Shown here one piece after another: positions 8,353 to 18,762 of a stretch of 64,000 nucleotides of DNA. The DNA is from Acinetobacter terrae (GTDB lineage Bacteria > Pseudomonadota > Gammaproteobacteria > Pseudomonadales > Moraxellaceae). Location of the stretch: positions 62,001 to 126,000 of the forward strand of contig NZ_JABERI010000009.1 of assembly GCF_013004375.1 (NCBI RefSeq), read 5' to 3'. Below the pieces are notes generated by a model, which ran no database searches, was not told the origin of the DNA, and saw only the letters and a program-made list of their open reading frames with translations. The position numbers and the translations under genes are program-made. Every line of letters starts with the position of its first letter. Within the stretch, counting starts at the first letter, position 1.

Positions 8353-9799
8353 CTTTCTGATCTTCTATCACTTCATCTTCTAGATTCAGTTTTACAACAC
8401 CTTGAGAATTGGTCATTTTTTGTTGTTTTTGTATGCGCTTAATCATTTTTTCCAAAACATTGATCAGCTCTGGATATTCATAGTTTTGAACTTCATCCAG
8501 ATTCAACAATAAATGGAAGCCTTTATACTCATAATCAAACCAACGCTGATAATCCGATTTACGTGAAGTATATTTTTCCATCACTTGCCATGTGTTCACC
8601 GGATCTTGAATACCTTTAAGCTTAATCGGTGCTTTAGGTGCACACAAATAATCATTTTTAATTAAATTATAGGTATCATCTGAGATTAAAATTTCATCCA
8701 CTTCTGCCGCACTTTGTAAACGCGCTGCCAAGTTTGCATCACGTCCAACAATGGTATACGCCATACGATGAGCCGCACCATAATTCCCAACGTGACAATA
8801 TCCGGTACTGATCCCCATACGAATATGTAAAGCGGGATAGCCCATTTTAATCCATCGCTCTCTTAATAATTTCATTTGCTGACGCATATCAATCGCCATG
8901 TCTAAACAAGTTTTTGCATCTTGTTCAACACCTTGAGAAATAGGATCACCAAAGAAAATTAAAATCGCATCGCCCATAAACTTATCGACAGTCGCTTCAT
9001 ACTGTTTCGCAATTTCTGTCATATGGCTTAAATAGTCATTGAGCAAGAATGCCAAGTCATCGGGGATAAGGGTTTCGGAGAGCTCGGTAAAACCTTGAAT
9101 ATCTGAAAAGAAAATGGTCATTTTCTTACGTTTGTATTCAATTTTGGCTTCAGACTCACCTTTCATGATCGATTGCCACAATTGTACCGGTGCATAACGG
9201 CTGAGCTGGTTGGCAAACTCCATATAACGATTCATTTGCTCATAATAATAAGCTTTACGATCGGTAATATGCTGGATTTGACTACGCTGGTAAAAACTTC
9301 CCACACCAAAATAAGTGATTAGACAAATAAAGCCCAGGACGGTTAATTCGCCTGTGGTTTGTTCAAAATATTCGCCAAATCCAAAAATAAAGATATTACA
9401 CAGATAGAAAATTGCGATTCCAATCAAACTCGCCAATGACACCATGAGAAATGAAATTTTATTACTGATTGCAGTATACAGAAGTGCAAAAAGTGAAATA
9501 AAAGTCAGCACAAGGTTTAAATGAATGGCGGATAAAATAACTGAAATGGCAACAACATCAATCAGAAATAACAGACTGCGTTTTGTTTTGGAATTATAAC
9601 GGTACAGCAACCCATTGGATAACTTCGGGGTAATCAGCAAGACAAACAACAAGAATAAAGGGACATAGATCTGATATTGCGTATCAGAAGAAGTGTAATG
9701 ATAGACGACGACGAGTAAAGACAACATGATATACCCCATCAAACGATGAAAATATTCAAATTGTCTCGGCTCTTTTCTAATCCAGTCGTCTAATGGCAC
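8336..9799 (-). CDS. Membrane-bound class III adenylate cyclase
   Basis: This is a 487-residue protein. About six hydrophobic segments span residues 20-170, and a class III cyclase homology domain spans about 225-400. Metal-binding aspartates are D233 (FFSDIQGFT) and D277, substrate-base residues K273 (DKFMGDAILIFFGDP) and T349, and transition-state residues N356 and R360 (VGRDANLAARLQ). The Lys/Thr pair is typical of adenylate rather than guanylate cyclases. cAMP made here would feed a CRP/Vfr-type regulator. The final residues lie inside an 18-bp tandem repeat. A cyclase of this type has been named CavA in A. baumannii as far as I recall, but identity was not tested. Confidence 0.85.
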   Translation of the reverse strand: MPLDDWIRKEPRQFEYFHRLMGYIMLSLLVVVYHYTSSDTQYQIYVPLFLLFVLLITPKLSNGLLYRYNSKTKRSLLFLIDVVAISVILSAIHLNLVLTFISLFALLYTAISNKISFLMVSLASLIGIAIFYLCNIFIFGFGEYFEQTTGELTVLGFICLITYFGVGSFYQRSQIQHITDRKAYYYEQMNRYMEFANQLSRYAPVQLWQSIMKGESEAKIEYKRKKMTIFFSDIQGFTELSETLIPDDLAFLLNDYLSHMTEIAKQYEATVDKFMGDAILIFFGDPISQGVEQDAKTCLDMAIDMRQQMKLLRERWIKMGYPALHIRMGISTGYCHVGNYGAAHRMAYTIVGRDANLAARLQSAAEVDEILISDDTYNLIKNDYLCAPKAPIKLKGIQDPVNTWQVMEKYTSRKSDYQRWFDYEYKGFHLLLNLDEVQNYEYPELINVLEKMIKRIQKQQKMTNSQGVVKLNLEDEVIEDQKDEQYH

Positions 9800-9865
9800 T
9801 CAATCGCTCCTGGTCCCAGTATTCAAACCACACATTCCCTGTTTGGCTTTTTAAATCGCTTTGAA

Positions 9866-10300
9866 TTAGTCCATACGCCAATCAAATGGCATATCACCTT
9901 GACCACGTAGCGCAAGCATTAAAGTTTGACGCATATGTGCAAGGACTTCATTGGTATAAGGGACAGCAGGTGTTCCCCAAACTGGTTTTGGCCACGCGAC
10001 GTCATTTTGGTAACGCACTACATGATGAAAATGTAATTGTGGAACCATGTTTCCTAAAGCAGCAACATTCATTTTGTCTGCACGGAATACACGCGCCAAT
10101 TGGCTTGATAACCAGCTAGATTCACGGAGGAATTGTTCTTGGTCAGCCTGACTTAATTCATATAATTCGCTAATACCCGGTACACGCGGAATTAATATGA
10201 GCCACGGAAATTGCATATCATTCATTAAACGACATGTTGACAGTGGAAAGTCGCCTACAAAAAAAGTATCTTGAGCAAGTTGTGGATGCAAACTAAACAT
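9866..10300 (-). CDS. HIT-family nucleotide hydrolase/transferase-like protein
   Basis: The protein is 144 residues. The histidine-triad motif is seen as VPQLHFHHVVRY, with Gln in place of the first triad His, as in a proteobacterial HIT subgroup. The N-terminal strand ends with CRLMNDMQFPWLILIPR, the usual HIT segment. The family hydrolyses dinucleoside polyphosphates or nucleoside phosphoramidates, but the substrate cannot be read from sequence. It lies upstream of the cyclase gene on the same strand, separated by 66 nt. Confidence 0.8.
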   Translation of the reverse strand: MFSLHPQLAQDTFFVGDFPLSTCRLMNDMQFPWLILIPRVPGISELYELSQADQEQFLRESSWLSSQLARVFRADKMNVAALGNMVPQLHFHHVVRYQNDVAWPKPVWGTPAVPYTNEVLAHMRQTLMLALRGQGDMPFDWRMD

Positions 10301-10533
10301 ATCTTTATAAATTATGCAAAATTAGAATGATGGCTAATACTATCACATCCAATGAGACGTGAATATTCTATGCAATGTGTTTCATTACAAATAAACCACT
10401 ATTTGCTTTGAACACTCAAGCGCAGATAAATTTTATAAATTCCCTTAAAAATTCAAGTATTTCTTTTCTATAAACCTTAAATTATGGGCGAATCAAGCAG
10501 TGAGTGCATAATATTTACACATCCACTTTCTGA

Positions 10534-13500
10534 TTAGTGAATTTCTTTTAACAAACTCGCCAGTAAATCGGAAATAAACTGGATTCTTTTTTGATAATCT
10601 TCCAGCATCACCATGATTTTTAAACGCTGCCCTCCATCCATACGGAAAAAAGTCGGATGTTTTTGCATCATTTGAATAATACTCATGGCTTGAACCGGGG
10701 TGTCTGGCGAAAATTCAATATGACCGCCATTTGCACTGATATCAACCTTGGTAATCCCCAACTGCTCTGCTTTTAAGCGCAGTTGATGCACGGCAAATAA
10801 TTGCTTCACCGGTTGTGGTGGCACACCAAAACGGTCAATCAATTCCATACGGATATTATCGAGTTTTTCTTGACTGTCGGTGTTACTGATCCGTTTATAG
10901 AACATCAGACGTTGGTGCACATCACCTAAATACTCATCCGGAATCAATGCCGGCATATGTAAATTAATTTCAGCCGTTAACGATAACGGTGCATCGAAAT
11001 TCGGCGTTTTACCTTTTTGAATGGCTTTAGTCGCCTTTTCCAGCATTTCCATATACAGGCTATAACCGATCGCGTGCATCGAACCACTTTGTTGCTCACC
11101 CAGGAGTTCACCCGCACCACGAATTTCCAAATCTTCTGTGGCAAGCATAAAACCGGCACCTAAATTCGATGCCCGCTGAATCGCATCAAGACGTTTTTCT
11201 GCATCGCCTTTTAAGCCTTTAATTGAAGGTACCAATAAATAGGCATAGGCTTGATGATGCGAGCGCCCGACACGACCACGTAATTGATGTAACTGCGCAA
11301 GGCCTAACTTGTCGGCCCGTTCAATCAAAATGGTGTTGGCATTGGGAACATCAATCCCGGTCTCAATAATGGTTGAACAGACCAAGACATTGTATTCTTT
11401 ATGATAGAATTGCTGCATCACCTGCTCAAGTTCACGCTCGCGCATTTGTCCATGGGCAACCGCGACACGTGCTTCAGGAACCAGCTCGCGAATACTGGCT
11501 GCGGCACGTTCAATGCTGTCCACTTCATTATGTAAAAAGTAAACCTGCCCACCACGAAGTAATTCACGCAGAATCGCTTCTTTAATGGATTCACTGGTGT
11601 GTTCTTGCACAAAGGTTTTGACTGCCAAACGACGCGCAGGTGGCGTAGCGATAATCGATAAGTCACGCATCCCGCTAAAGGCCATATTCAAGGTACGCGG
11701 AATGGGTGTTGCCGTCAGGGTCAGCATATCGACATCGGCACGCATGGCTTTGATACGTTCTTTATCTCGCACCCCAAAGCGATGCTCTTCATCGACAATC
11801 ATCAAACCCAGGTTTTTAAACTGGATACTTTCCTGCAGAATTTTATGCGTTCCAATCACAATATCGACTTTACCGTTGGCTAAATCTTCGGTAATTTTCA
11901 GATGAGTCTTATTGGAACCAAACCGCGAAAGCACTTCAATCCGAATCGGCCAATCAGCAAAACGGTCTTTAAAGGATTCATAATGCTGTTGTGCAAGCAA
12001 GGTCGTCGGCACTAAAACCGCGACTTGCTTATTGTTTTGTACTGCTAAAAATGCTGCACGCATCGCGACTTCGGTCTTACCAAAACCCACATCACCACAC
12101 ACCAGGCGATCCATCGGTTTGGCAAGCTGCATATCATGCAAGGTCGCTTCAATCGCATTGGCTTGATCTAGGGTTTCTTCATAGGCAAAGCCACTGGCAA
12201 ATTGCATATATGGACTTTGCTCCAGTTCAAAACTAAACCCGGGTTTTGCCTGACGACGTGCCTGAATATGCAATAGTTCAGCGGCTACATCATGAATTTG
12301 TTCCAAGGCTTTACGTTTTGCCTTGTTCCAGGCATCAGTCCCTAACTTATGTAATGGGGCTAAATCAGGATCGCCGCCACTATAGCGGCTGATTAAATGT
12401 AAGTTGGTAACAGGAACATATACTTTGGCAGCATCAGCATAATCCAGTTGTAAAAATTCATGATCTTGATCGTCAATACTTAAAGTGACCAAACCTGCAT
12501 AACGCCCCACGCCATAATCAATATGCACTACCGGCGCGCCAATACTCAGTTCGGTTAAACTCCGGATCAGGAATTCTTCCGAAACTTCCTGTTGGCGTTT
12601 ACGACGGCGCTGGACTACACGATGTTCATAGAGCTGATTTTCAGAAATCACGGTAAGGTGATCAGGAATCACCAAACCACGATCAAGTGGCGCACTGGTA
12701 ATGGCTATGGCATGTAATGATTTTCTAAATTCTGCAAAATTTTCAACACTGGGAATATCCCCTAGAGCAGGACGCAAAGCATCTTTTAAGGTTTCACGGC
12801 GACCAGCACTTTCAGCGACTAACAGTACCGGATGATTTGCAGCATCAATATATTTTTTAACAGCCGAAAAGGGTTTTTCCTGTTTTGGATCGACAGGTAA
12901 ACGGGGTGGCAACTCTGTATTGAGATTAAGGACGCCTGTTTTCTCTACAAATTCTTCTGGTGAGGCAATGATTCTGGCAAAGTGATTCAGTTGTTCCAAA
13001 ACCTGATTTGGTTGTAAGAAAATTTCTTCTGGCGACAAAATAGGATGATCAACATTATGGCGACGGTCTTCATAGCGTCGAACCACATCTTTCCAAAAAC
13101 CGGTTAAGTCTTCATCCAGATGCTTATCTGTAATGACAATGCCATTCCGTGGTAAGTACGCCATCAGGGTACTTTGTGTTTCCATCGCTTCTTTGCTAAA
13201 GAATAACGGGAAATAAAACTCAAGCCCTGGAGAAGCAATACCCTCTAAAACGTCCTGATAAACTGGATTTTTCTTCGGATTAGCACTCGGAAAACTTTCT
13301 GCATAACGGTCACGAAAAGTCGTACGCCCTTCTTTGAGTGGAAATTCTTTGGCCGGCAATACCGAAAACTGTTGTAAATTTTGAGTGGTTCTTTGCGTTT
13401 CAGGATCAAAGAATTTTAAGCTCTCAATTTCATCATCAAACAAATCAATGCGGATCGGCGAATTTTGCCCGGATGCGTAAATATCCATAATGCTGCCGCG

Positions 13501-14019
13501 TACCGCAAATTCACCATGATCATAAACGGTATCGACCAAATGATAGCCGGCTTGGATCAAACGCAGTTTTTGTTGTTCTAATTCAAATTTTTGTCCCACT
13601 TTAATATCGAAATGCTCACCCAACACCCACGAAGTCGGTGCGACACGCTGCACTAGCGTTGATGCAGATAAAAGCAACACACCTTGTTGTGGCATATTCG
13701 ATAAAATTGAAAGACGTTCTGACACAATATCTTGATGAGGAGATAACCGGTCATAAGGAAGAATTTCCCAATCTGGGAAAATGGTCGGTTTTATCCCGTA
13801 AAATTCTAATTCACTTTCCAACTGTCCCAAATGCTGATTGTTTCTGGCAACCACAATGAATAACTGCTTATTTTTCGTGGCAATTTCTTTAAACAACAAA
13901 GCGGCTGATGAGCCTTGTAAATTACCGACCCAGCGTTTTTCGCCTGCTTTTAATTGCTGCAGATTTAATTGGGAAATTTCTTGTTGGAACATGTATATAG
14001 CTTTTGGTCTAAATGACAT
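10534..14019 (-). CDS. mfd: Transcription-repair coupling factor Mfd
   Basis: This 1161-residue protein has the UvrB-interacting N-terminal region, the RNA-polymerase interaction domain (IGAPVVHIDYGVGRYAGL), and the RecG-like translocase: Walker A CGDVGFGKTEVAMRAAF, DEEH box MIVDEEHRFGVRDKE and motif VI QLRGRVGRSHHQAYAYL. A TRCF C-terminal domain follows. Mfd removes stalled RNA polymerase and recruits UvrA. Two starts are possible, ATG at 14019 or ATG at 13992 (MFQQEISQL). Neither has a clear ribosome site, and the shorter one aligns better with the usual Mfd start. Confidence 0.96.
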   Translation of the reverse strand: MSFRPKAIYMFQQEISQLNLQQLKAGEKRWVGNLQGSSAALLFKEIATKNKQLFIVVARNNQHLGQLESELEFYGIKPTIFPDWEILPYDRLSPHQDIVSERLSILSNMPQQGVLLLSASTLVQRVAPTSWVLGEHFDIKVGQKFELEQQKLRLIQAGYHLVDTVYDHGEFAVRGSIMDIYASGQNSPIRIDLFDDEIESLKFFDPETQRTTQNLQQFSVLPAKEFPLKEGRTTFRDRYAESFPSANPKKNPVYQDVLEGIASPGLEFYFPLFFSKEAMETQSTLMAYLPRNGIVITDKHLDEDLTGFWKDVVRRYEDRRHNVDHPILSPEEIFLQPNQVLEQLNHFARIIASPEEFVEKTGVLNLNTELPPRLPVDPKQEKPFSAVKKYIDAANHPVLLVAESAGRRETLKDALRPALGDIPSVENFAEFRKSLHAIAITSAPLDRGLVIPDHLTVISENQLYEHRVVQRRRKRQQEVSEEFLIRSLTELSIGAPVVHIDYGVGRYAGLVTLSIDDQDHEFLQLDYADAAKVYVPVTNLHLISRYSGGDPDLAPLHKLGTDAWNKAKRKALEQIHDVAAELLHIQARRQAKPGFSFELEQSPYMQFASGFAYEETLDQANAIEATLHDMQLAKPMDRLVCGDVGFGKTEVAMRAAFLAVQNNKQVAVLVPTTLLAQQHYESFKDRFADWPIRIEVLSRFGSNKTHLKITEDLANGKVDIVIGTHKILQESIQFKNLGLMIVDEEHRFGVRDKERIKAMRADVDMLTLTATPIPRTLNMAFSGMRDLSIIATPPARRLAVKTFVQEHTSESIKEAILRELLRGGQVYFLHNEVDSIERAAASIRELVPEARVAVAHGQMRERELEQVMQQFYHKEYNVLVCSTIIETGIDVPNANTILIERADKLGLAQLHQLRGRVGRSHHQAYAYLLVPSIKGLKGDAEKRLDAIQRASNLGAGFMLATEDLEIRGAGELLGEQQSGSMHAIGYSLYMEMLEKATKAIQKGKTPNFDAPLSLTAEINLHMPALIPDEYLGDVHQRLMFYKRISNTDSQEKLDNIRMELIDRFGVPPQPVKQLFAVHQLRLKAEQLGITKVDISANGGHIEFSPDTPVQAMSIIQMMQKHPTFFRMDGGQRLKIMVMLEDYQKRIQFISDLLASLLKEIH

Positions 14020-14127
14020 GAGCAGTATATTAGCATGGGTTTTTTCTCGGTTGAGTTATTTTTATATGCGACCGTTTTTTCCATCTAAATCCTTTTAGAT
14101 GTCATGTCTTCAAAGCCTGTTTTCCAA

Positions 14128-14505
14128 TTATTTTTCGCGTAAGAAATTGCGATAATAGTCATTCAGCTTTTTAATGATGTGCTTCAACTGCAATAAATTT
14201 TCTTCAGTATTGCCTAAACGTGCTACAAAACGTTGACTGGCAATTTCCAGATCAATTTTTTCATTGATAATCATGGCAGTGAAATACAATTCTTTTAAAT
14301 CATCAAATTTGTTTAATTTTCGATTCGAGAAATATGATAAACGTTCAGACCATTCATTGAGCACAATACCATCGACGATATAGCCCTGTTCTTGATGGAA
14401 TTGGATATTATTTTCTTGAAAAAAAAGTTGTTCAGGAGATGGCTTGGAACTTTTAAATAGTCTTGAACTTGTAAATAGTCCGGCAAGTTTATTCAACATA
14501 AGCAT
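14128..14505 (-). CDS. Uncharacterised 125-residue protein
   Basis: I do not recognise a family. The frame starts MLMLNKLAGLF, is rich in charged residues and appears mainly helical in the second half (ELYFTAMIINEKIDLEIASQ and LLQLKHIIKKLNDYY). No signal peptide, cysteines or known motif is seen. It lies between aspA and mfd on the same strand. Codon use resembles its neighbours, supporting a real gene. Confidence 0.65.
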   Translation of the reverse strand: MLMLNKLAGLFTSSRLFKSSKPSPEQLFFQENNIQFHQEQGYIVDGIVLNEWSERLSYFSNRKLNKFDDLKELYFTAMIINEKIDLEIASQRFVARLGNTEENLLQLKHIIKKLNDYYRNFLREK

Positions 14506-14568
14506 TACAATTATTAAAAATCCTGACCATTTTAACCCTCAGCTGCTTTATCTCCAGCACTATTTTTC

Positions 14569-14597
14569 ATAAAAAGAGCAGCAGCTTAAACTGCTAC
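14569..14597 (-). terminator. Terminator of aspA
   Basis: On the minus strand GTAGCAG and CTGCTGC pair (one G-U) around a short loop, then TCTTTTTATG follows. It lies 42 nt after the aspA stop. Confidence 0.65.
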
Positions 14598-14638
14598 CCT
14601 TTCAACACCGTGACAATTAAAGTTTTGCACAAAGCGAG

Positions 14639-16102
14639 TTAACTCACTTGTGCCAATAGCTCATGTTGTGCTGTCACTTCTGAAACCAGATTGCTAAAGG
14701 CAAATATTTCATCTAACTGTTCTTGGGTCAGTAATTCCTGCTCCAAGACAATCTGTTGAATGGTTTTGTTTTCCGCAATACATTGCTTGCCAATTTCATC
14801 ACATTTGGCATGACCCAAAATTGGATCGAGCAAAGTTACAATGCCGACACTTCGCATCACAGCGTCGTAGCACACTTGTTCATTGGCTTGAATGCCTTGA
14901 ATACATTTACTATCCAAACTCGAAATGGCTTGGGTTAACAATTCAATCGATTCATTAATTGCAATCGCTATGACAGGTTCCATCACATTTAACTGTAATT
15001 GCCCCGCTTCTGCGGCCATGGTGACGGTTAAATCATTACCAATCACTCTATAAGCAATTTGATTCACCACTTCAGGAATCACGGGATTGATTTTGGCAGG
15101 CATAATCGATGAGCCGGCTTGTAATTCAGGTAAGCGAATTTCACCCAAACCGGTACGTGGCCCCGAACTTAATAAGCGCAAGTCATTACAGATTTTTGAA
15201 AGTTTCACCGCAAGGCGTTTAAGCGTACTGGATAAAATAATAAACACGCCACAATCGCTGGTGGCTTCAACATAATCTTCCGCACCAATTAAATTTAGTC
15301 CGGTAATTTTATTCAAAGACTGAATGGCTTCATGCGCATAGCCTTTGGGTGTATTCACCCCTGTACCAATGGCTGTTGCACCCAAATTCACTTCCAGTAA
15401 AAGTTCACGTGTCCGTTGAATCAGTCGTATATCTTCTTTTAACAAAGTTGCAAAAGCACGAAACTCTTGTCCCAAGGTCATCGGAACGGCATCTTGTAAT
15501 TGGGTACGCCCCATTTTTAAAACAAACTGAAACTCTGCAACCTTTATATGCAGCGTATCAACTAATTTTTGAATCTGAAGCAATAAATCGTCCAGACTAT
15601 AATAGGTTGCCAAGCGCAAAGCCGTGGGATAGACATCATTGGTCGATTGGGATTTATTGACATGATCATTGGGGTGAATATGTTCATATTGCCCCTTATG
15701 AAAACCTAAATGCTCTAATGCAATATTGGCCAATACTTCATTGGTATTCATATTAATAGACGTACCCGCTCCCCCTTGATAAACATCCAAAGGAAAAGCA
15801 TGACTCCATTTCTCTGGAGATTCGATTAATTCATTACACGCCCGCTGAATCACCTGACTGACTTGTTCAGAAATTTTGCTAAATTTTAAATTGGTCTGTG
15901 CTGAAGCTTTTTTGACTTGGGCCAAAGCACGAATAAAATGATGATGATTTCCGACTTTCTGATTAGAGATTTGAAAATTCTCTAAAGCCCGTAAGGTATG
16001 AATGCCGTAATAACATGCTGCCGGAACTTCCTTTGCTCCCAACAAATCACGCTCTATTCTTGTATTATCGAGTTGAACCGTAGACACTTTTAATATACTC
16101 AC
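14639..16102 (-). CDS. aspA: Aspartate ammonia-lyase
   Basis: The protein is 487 residues. The fumarase/aspartase superfamily signature is present as GSSIMPAKINPVIPEVVNQ, with the catalytic serine in the GSS loop. The aspartase-type segment QLQDAVPMTLGQEFRAFA and the N-terminal ERDLLGAKEVPAACYYGIHT separate it from fumarase C. It converts L-aspartate to fumarate and ammonia, feeding the TCA cycle. It is divergent from putP across a 446-bp intergenic region, and both genes serve amino-acid use. Confidence 0.92.
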   Translation of the reverse strand: MSILKVSTVQLDNTRIERDLLGAKEVPAACYYGIHTLRALENFQISNQKVGNHHHFIRALAQVKKASAQTNLKFSKISEQVSQVIQRACNELIESPEKWSHAFPLDVYQGGAGTSINMNTNEVLANIALEHLGFHKGQYEHIHPNDHVNKSQSTNDVYPTALRLATYYSLDDLLLQIQKLVDTLHIKVAEFQFVLKMGRTQLQDAVPMTLGQEFRAFATLLKEDIRLIQRTRELLLEVNLGATAIGTGVNTPKGYAHEAIQSLNKITGLNLIGAEDYVEATSDCGVFIILSSTLKRLAVKLSKICNDLRLLSSGPRTGLGEIRLPELQAGSSIMPAKINPVIPEVVNQIAYRVIGNDLTVTMAAEAGQLQLNVMEPVIAIAINESIELLTQAISSLDSKCIQGIQANEQVCYDAVMRSVGIVTLLDPILGHAKCDEIGKQCIAENKTIQQIVLEQELLTQEQLDEIFAFSNLVSEVTAQHELLAQVS

Positions 16103-16548
16103 ATTTATGCACTAGAATTGTGCAATTGAAAAAATATTAAACCTTTGTTCTATTTTGAATATTGTAAAAAGATATTTATTTGGCAATGCTCTATAACCAA
16201 TTACAGCAGCTTTGTAGCTATTGTAAACACTTGTAACTACCTTTTCGTTTTCAATTTTTCTGATCAAAAAATTAAATTCAAAAATCTTTTTAGAGTGATT
16301 TTCAATTCACACTAAACCTTTAGGCTGACCCTATAAATGACATTAAGCACCAAATTTATAAATTATTAATTTTATTATATTTTTATAAATTGTATCTAAA
16401 AATACATTCCGCTACACAACACGCTATTAAATCCCTTCGAAATGTAACAGAACGTAATTTCAATTTTATGTTTGAATCACCGCCTTACTGAATATGTATA
16501 AAAATTCATCTTGGACAGATGTATCCATAAGGACAGAAGGATGAGCAC
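16103..16548. other. 446-bp intergenic region between divergent aspA and putP
   Basis: The stretch is strongly A+T-rich and has no credible reading frame. It must hold the two divergent promoters. A ribosome site (AAGG) lies shortly before the putP ATG. No specific operator could be assigned. Confidence 0.6.
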
Positions 16549-18087
16549 ATGAGTCAACTGAACCCGACATTAATCACATTTATTTTTTATATCCTCGCCA
16601 TGGTCGGTATAGGACTATATGCCTATAAGGCAACGACCGATTTTTCAGATTATATTCTTGGTGGACGGAGTCTAGGCAGCGTGGTCACCGCACTTTCGGC
16701 AGGTGCATCGGATATGAGTGGCTGGTTGTTGATGGGGCTGCCCGGCGCAATTTATCTGTCAGGCTTATCGGAAGCGTGGATTGCCATTGGCCTGATTATA
16801 GGGGCATGGCTGAATTGGCTATTGGTTGCAGGTCGCTTACGTGTGCATACCGAAGTGCAAAATAATGCATTAACCCTGCCCGATTATTTCACCAGTCGTT
16901 TTGGTGACCGTAAACGTATGCTACGTATAATTTCAGCTTTAGTGATTCTGGTGTTTTTCTCGATTTATTGTGCTTCTGGCATGGTGGCAGGCGCTCGATT
17001 ATTTGAGAGTATTTTTGGTATGTCTTACACGACTGCCCTGTGGATCAGTGCAATTGCAACCATTAGCTATGTGTGTATTGGCGGCTTTCTGGCCATTAGT
17101 TGGACTGATACTTTCCAAGCTGGTTTGATGATTTTCGCCTTGATTCTGACCCCTATTATGGCTTACCTCGCACTGGGTGATCACAGTCAACAGTTGGCAA
17201 CCGTGATTGAAACTGCTCGTCCTCATGCCACCAATATGCTTTCAGGTTTAAGTACGGTTGCCATTTTATCCTCCCTGGCTTGGGGCTTAGGCTATTTTGG
17301 TCAGCCGCATATTCTGGTTCGTTTTATGGCAGCGGATTCGGTTAAGACCATTCCAGCGGCACGTCGGATTGGCATGAGTTGGATGATTCTATGTTTAGGT
17401 GGTGCTGTGGGTGCGGGTTTCATTGGCATTGCCTACTTCCAGTATCACCCAGAACTTGCAACCGTGGTATCACAGAATCCTGAAACCATTTTTATGGAAC
17501 TAACCAAAATTCTGTTTAATCCATGGATTGCAGGGATTATTTTGGCTGCCATTTTAGCTGCTGTGATGAGTACCCTCAGCTGTCAGCTTTTGGTCTGTTC
17601 AAGCACCTTAACTGAAGATTTATATAAATCATTTTTACGTAAAAATGCCTCTCAAAAGGAATTGGTCTGGGTTGGACGCTTCATGGTGTTAGCCATTGCA
17701 GTGCTAGCGATTGGCCTTGCCAGTAACCCAAGTAGCAAAGTTTTAGGTCTAGTTGCCTATGCCTGGGCAGGTTTCGGTGCTGCTTTTGGTCCGCTGATTA
17801 TCTTGTCCTTGTTCTGGAAACGCATGACCTTAAACGGCGCAATTATGGGGATCATTGTCGGTGCTGTGACGGTTATTTTGTGGAAGAATACCATGGCGAG
17901 TACGGGACTGTATGAAATTATTCCCGGCTTTATTCTGTCATTTGTGAGCATTATTATGGTGAGCTTGCTTGAAAAAGCACCGTCTCAAGAAGTGATTCAA
18001 CGTTTTGAACAGGCAGATGAATTGTATAAAAAAGAAATGGCTGAGTTAAAAAATGGCATACCGGCCCAAGCTAAAAATTCATTATAA
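16549..18087 (+). CDS. putP: Sodium/proline symporter PutP
   Basis: This is a 512-residue protein with about 13 hydrophobic helices. It shows SSS-family features: YILGGRSLGSVVTALSAGAS-type TM2 with DMSGW, and the motif WGLGYFGQPHILVRFMAA typical of PutP. It imports proline with Na+ across the inner membrane. The Lrp-type regulator and putA lie directly downstream, so the three genes form a proline uptake and catabolism module. A terminator follows. Confidence 0.94.
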   Translation: MSQLNPTLITFIFYILAMVGIGLYAYKATTDFSDYILGGRSLGSVVTALSAGASDMSGWLLMGLPGAIYLSGLSEAWIAIGLIIGAWLNWLLVAGRLRVHTEVQNNALTLPDYFTSRFGDRKRMLRIISALVILVFFSIYCASGMVAGARLFESIFGMSYTTALWISAIATISYVCIGGFLAISWTDTFQAGLMIFALILTPIMAYLALGDHSQQLATVIETARPHATNMLSGLSTVAILSSLAWGLGYFGQPHILVRFMAADSVKTIPAARRIGMSWMILCLGGAVGAGFIGIAYFQYHPELATVVSQNPETIFMELTKILFNPWIAGIILAAILAAVMSTLSCQLLVCSSTLTEDLYKSFLRKNASQKELVWVGRFMVLAIAVLAIGLASNPSSKVLGLVAYAWAGFGAAFGPLIILSLFWKRMTLNGAIMGIIVGAVTVILWKNTMASTGLYEIIPGFILSFVSIIMVSLLEKAPSQEVIQRFEQADELYKKEMAELKNGIPAQAKNSL

Positions 18088-18124
18088 AGTTCAGATGAGT
18101 TGTATCGAAATTTGAATCAGATCT

Positions 18125-18148
18125 AAGGGGCTTATGCCCCTTTTATTA
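18125..18148 (+). terminator. Terminator of putP
   Basis: AAGGGGC and GCCCCTT pair around TTAT and are followed by TTATTAATT. It lies between the convergent putP and lrp-type genes. Confidence 0.75.
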
Positions 18149-18151
18149 ATT

Positions 18152-18643
18152 CTATTTTTGCATTTTGGTTTTCAGATGAATCTTGGAGCTTTCTTTAATC
18201 ACTTCCATCACCGGATAACTTCGAGTTTCTTTTACCCCCGGAAGTTGCCATAGCACTTGCCCTGAAATCTTGCGGAATTCTTCCATGCTGGCGCAGCGAA
18301 TTTTCACCACAAAATCAAAACCGCCACTAATCATATGACATTCCACAATTTCAGGATACTGCATTACAGCATCTGAAAATTCATCCAAGACATTGGGTGT
18401 GGTTTTATCCAGTAAAATTTCTACAAAAACCACAAAACTGGCATTCAACATGTCGGGATTCAGCTTGGCTTCATAGCCTAAAATAAAACCATCTTTCACT
18501 AATTTCTGTACACGGGCCAACGCTGCTGTCGGGGACAAATTCACAGCTTCAGCCAATTTTATATTTGAAATTCGTCCATCATTTTGCAGAATATCTAAAA
18601 TTTTGATATCTGTTCGGTCCAATGTAAAAATCGGGCTGGTCAT
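18152..18643 (-). CDS. Lrp/AsnC-family regulator, probable proline-catabolism regulator
   Basis: The protein is 163 residues. An N-terminal helix-turn-helix (DRTDIKILDILQNDGRISN, then LAEAVNLSPTAALARVQKL) precedes a RAM ligand-binding domain (VVFVEILLD to VKETRSYPVMEVIKESS). It is transcribed away from putA with a 119-bp shared promoter region, the classic arrangement of a local Lrp-type activator (PutR or BkdR type). The PutA protein here lacks its own DNA-binding domain, which fits control by this regulator. The effector is probably proline, by inference only. Confidence 0.85.
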   Translation of the reverse strand: MTSPIFTLDRTDIKILDILQNDGRISNIKLAEAVNLSPTAALARVQKLVKDGFILGYEAKLNPDMLNASFVVFVEILLDKTTPNVLDEFSDAVMQYPEIVECHMISGGFDFVVKIRCASMEEFRKISGQVLWQLPGVKETRSYPVMEVIKESSKIHLKTKMQK

Positions 18644-18762
18644 CTGAATTATTCTCTAAAATGAATAAAAATTATAGTGAGTTATTCGGCGTTCTTTCTG
18701 TAATCATAAATTATATAAGGTATTTCACTCAACAAAAATATTGGCAGTCACAGGACGTTGGC

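Noticed and set aside
18661..18762. 34-residue N-terminal extension of PutA
   Set aside because: It lacks a ribosome site and fills the divergent promoter. ATG 18763 has AGGA at good spacing.
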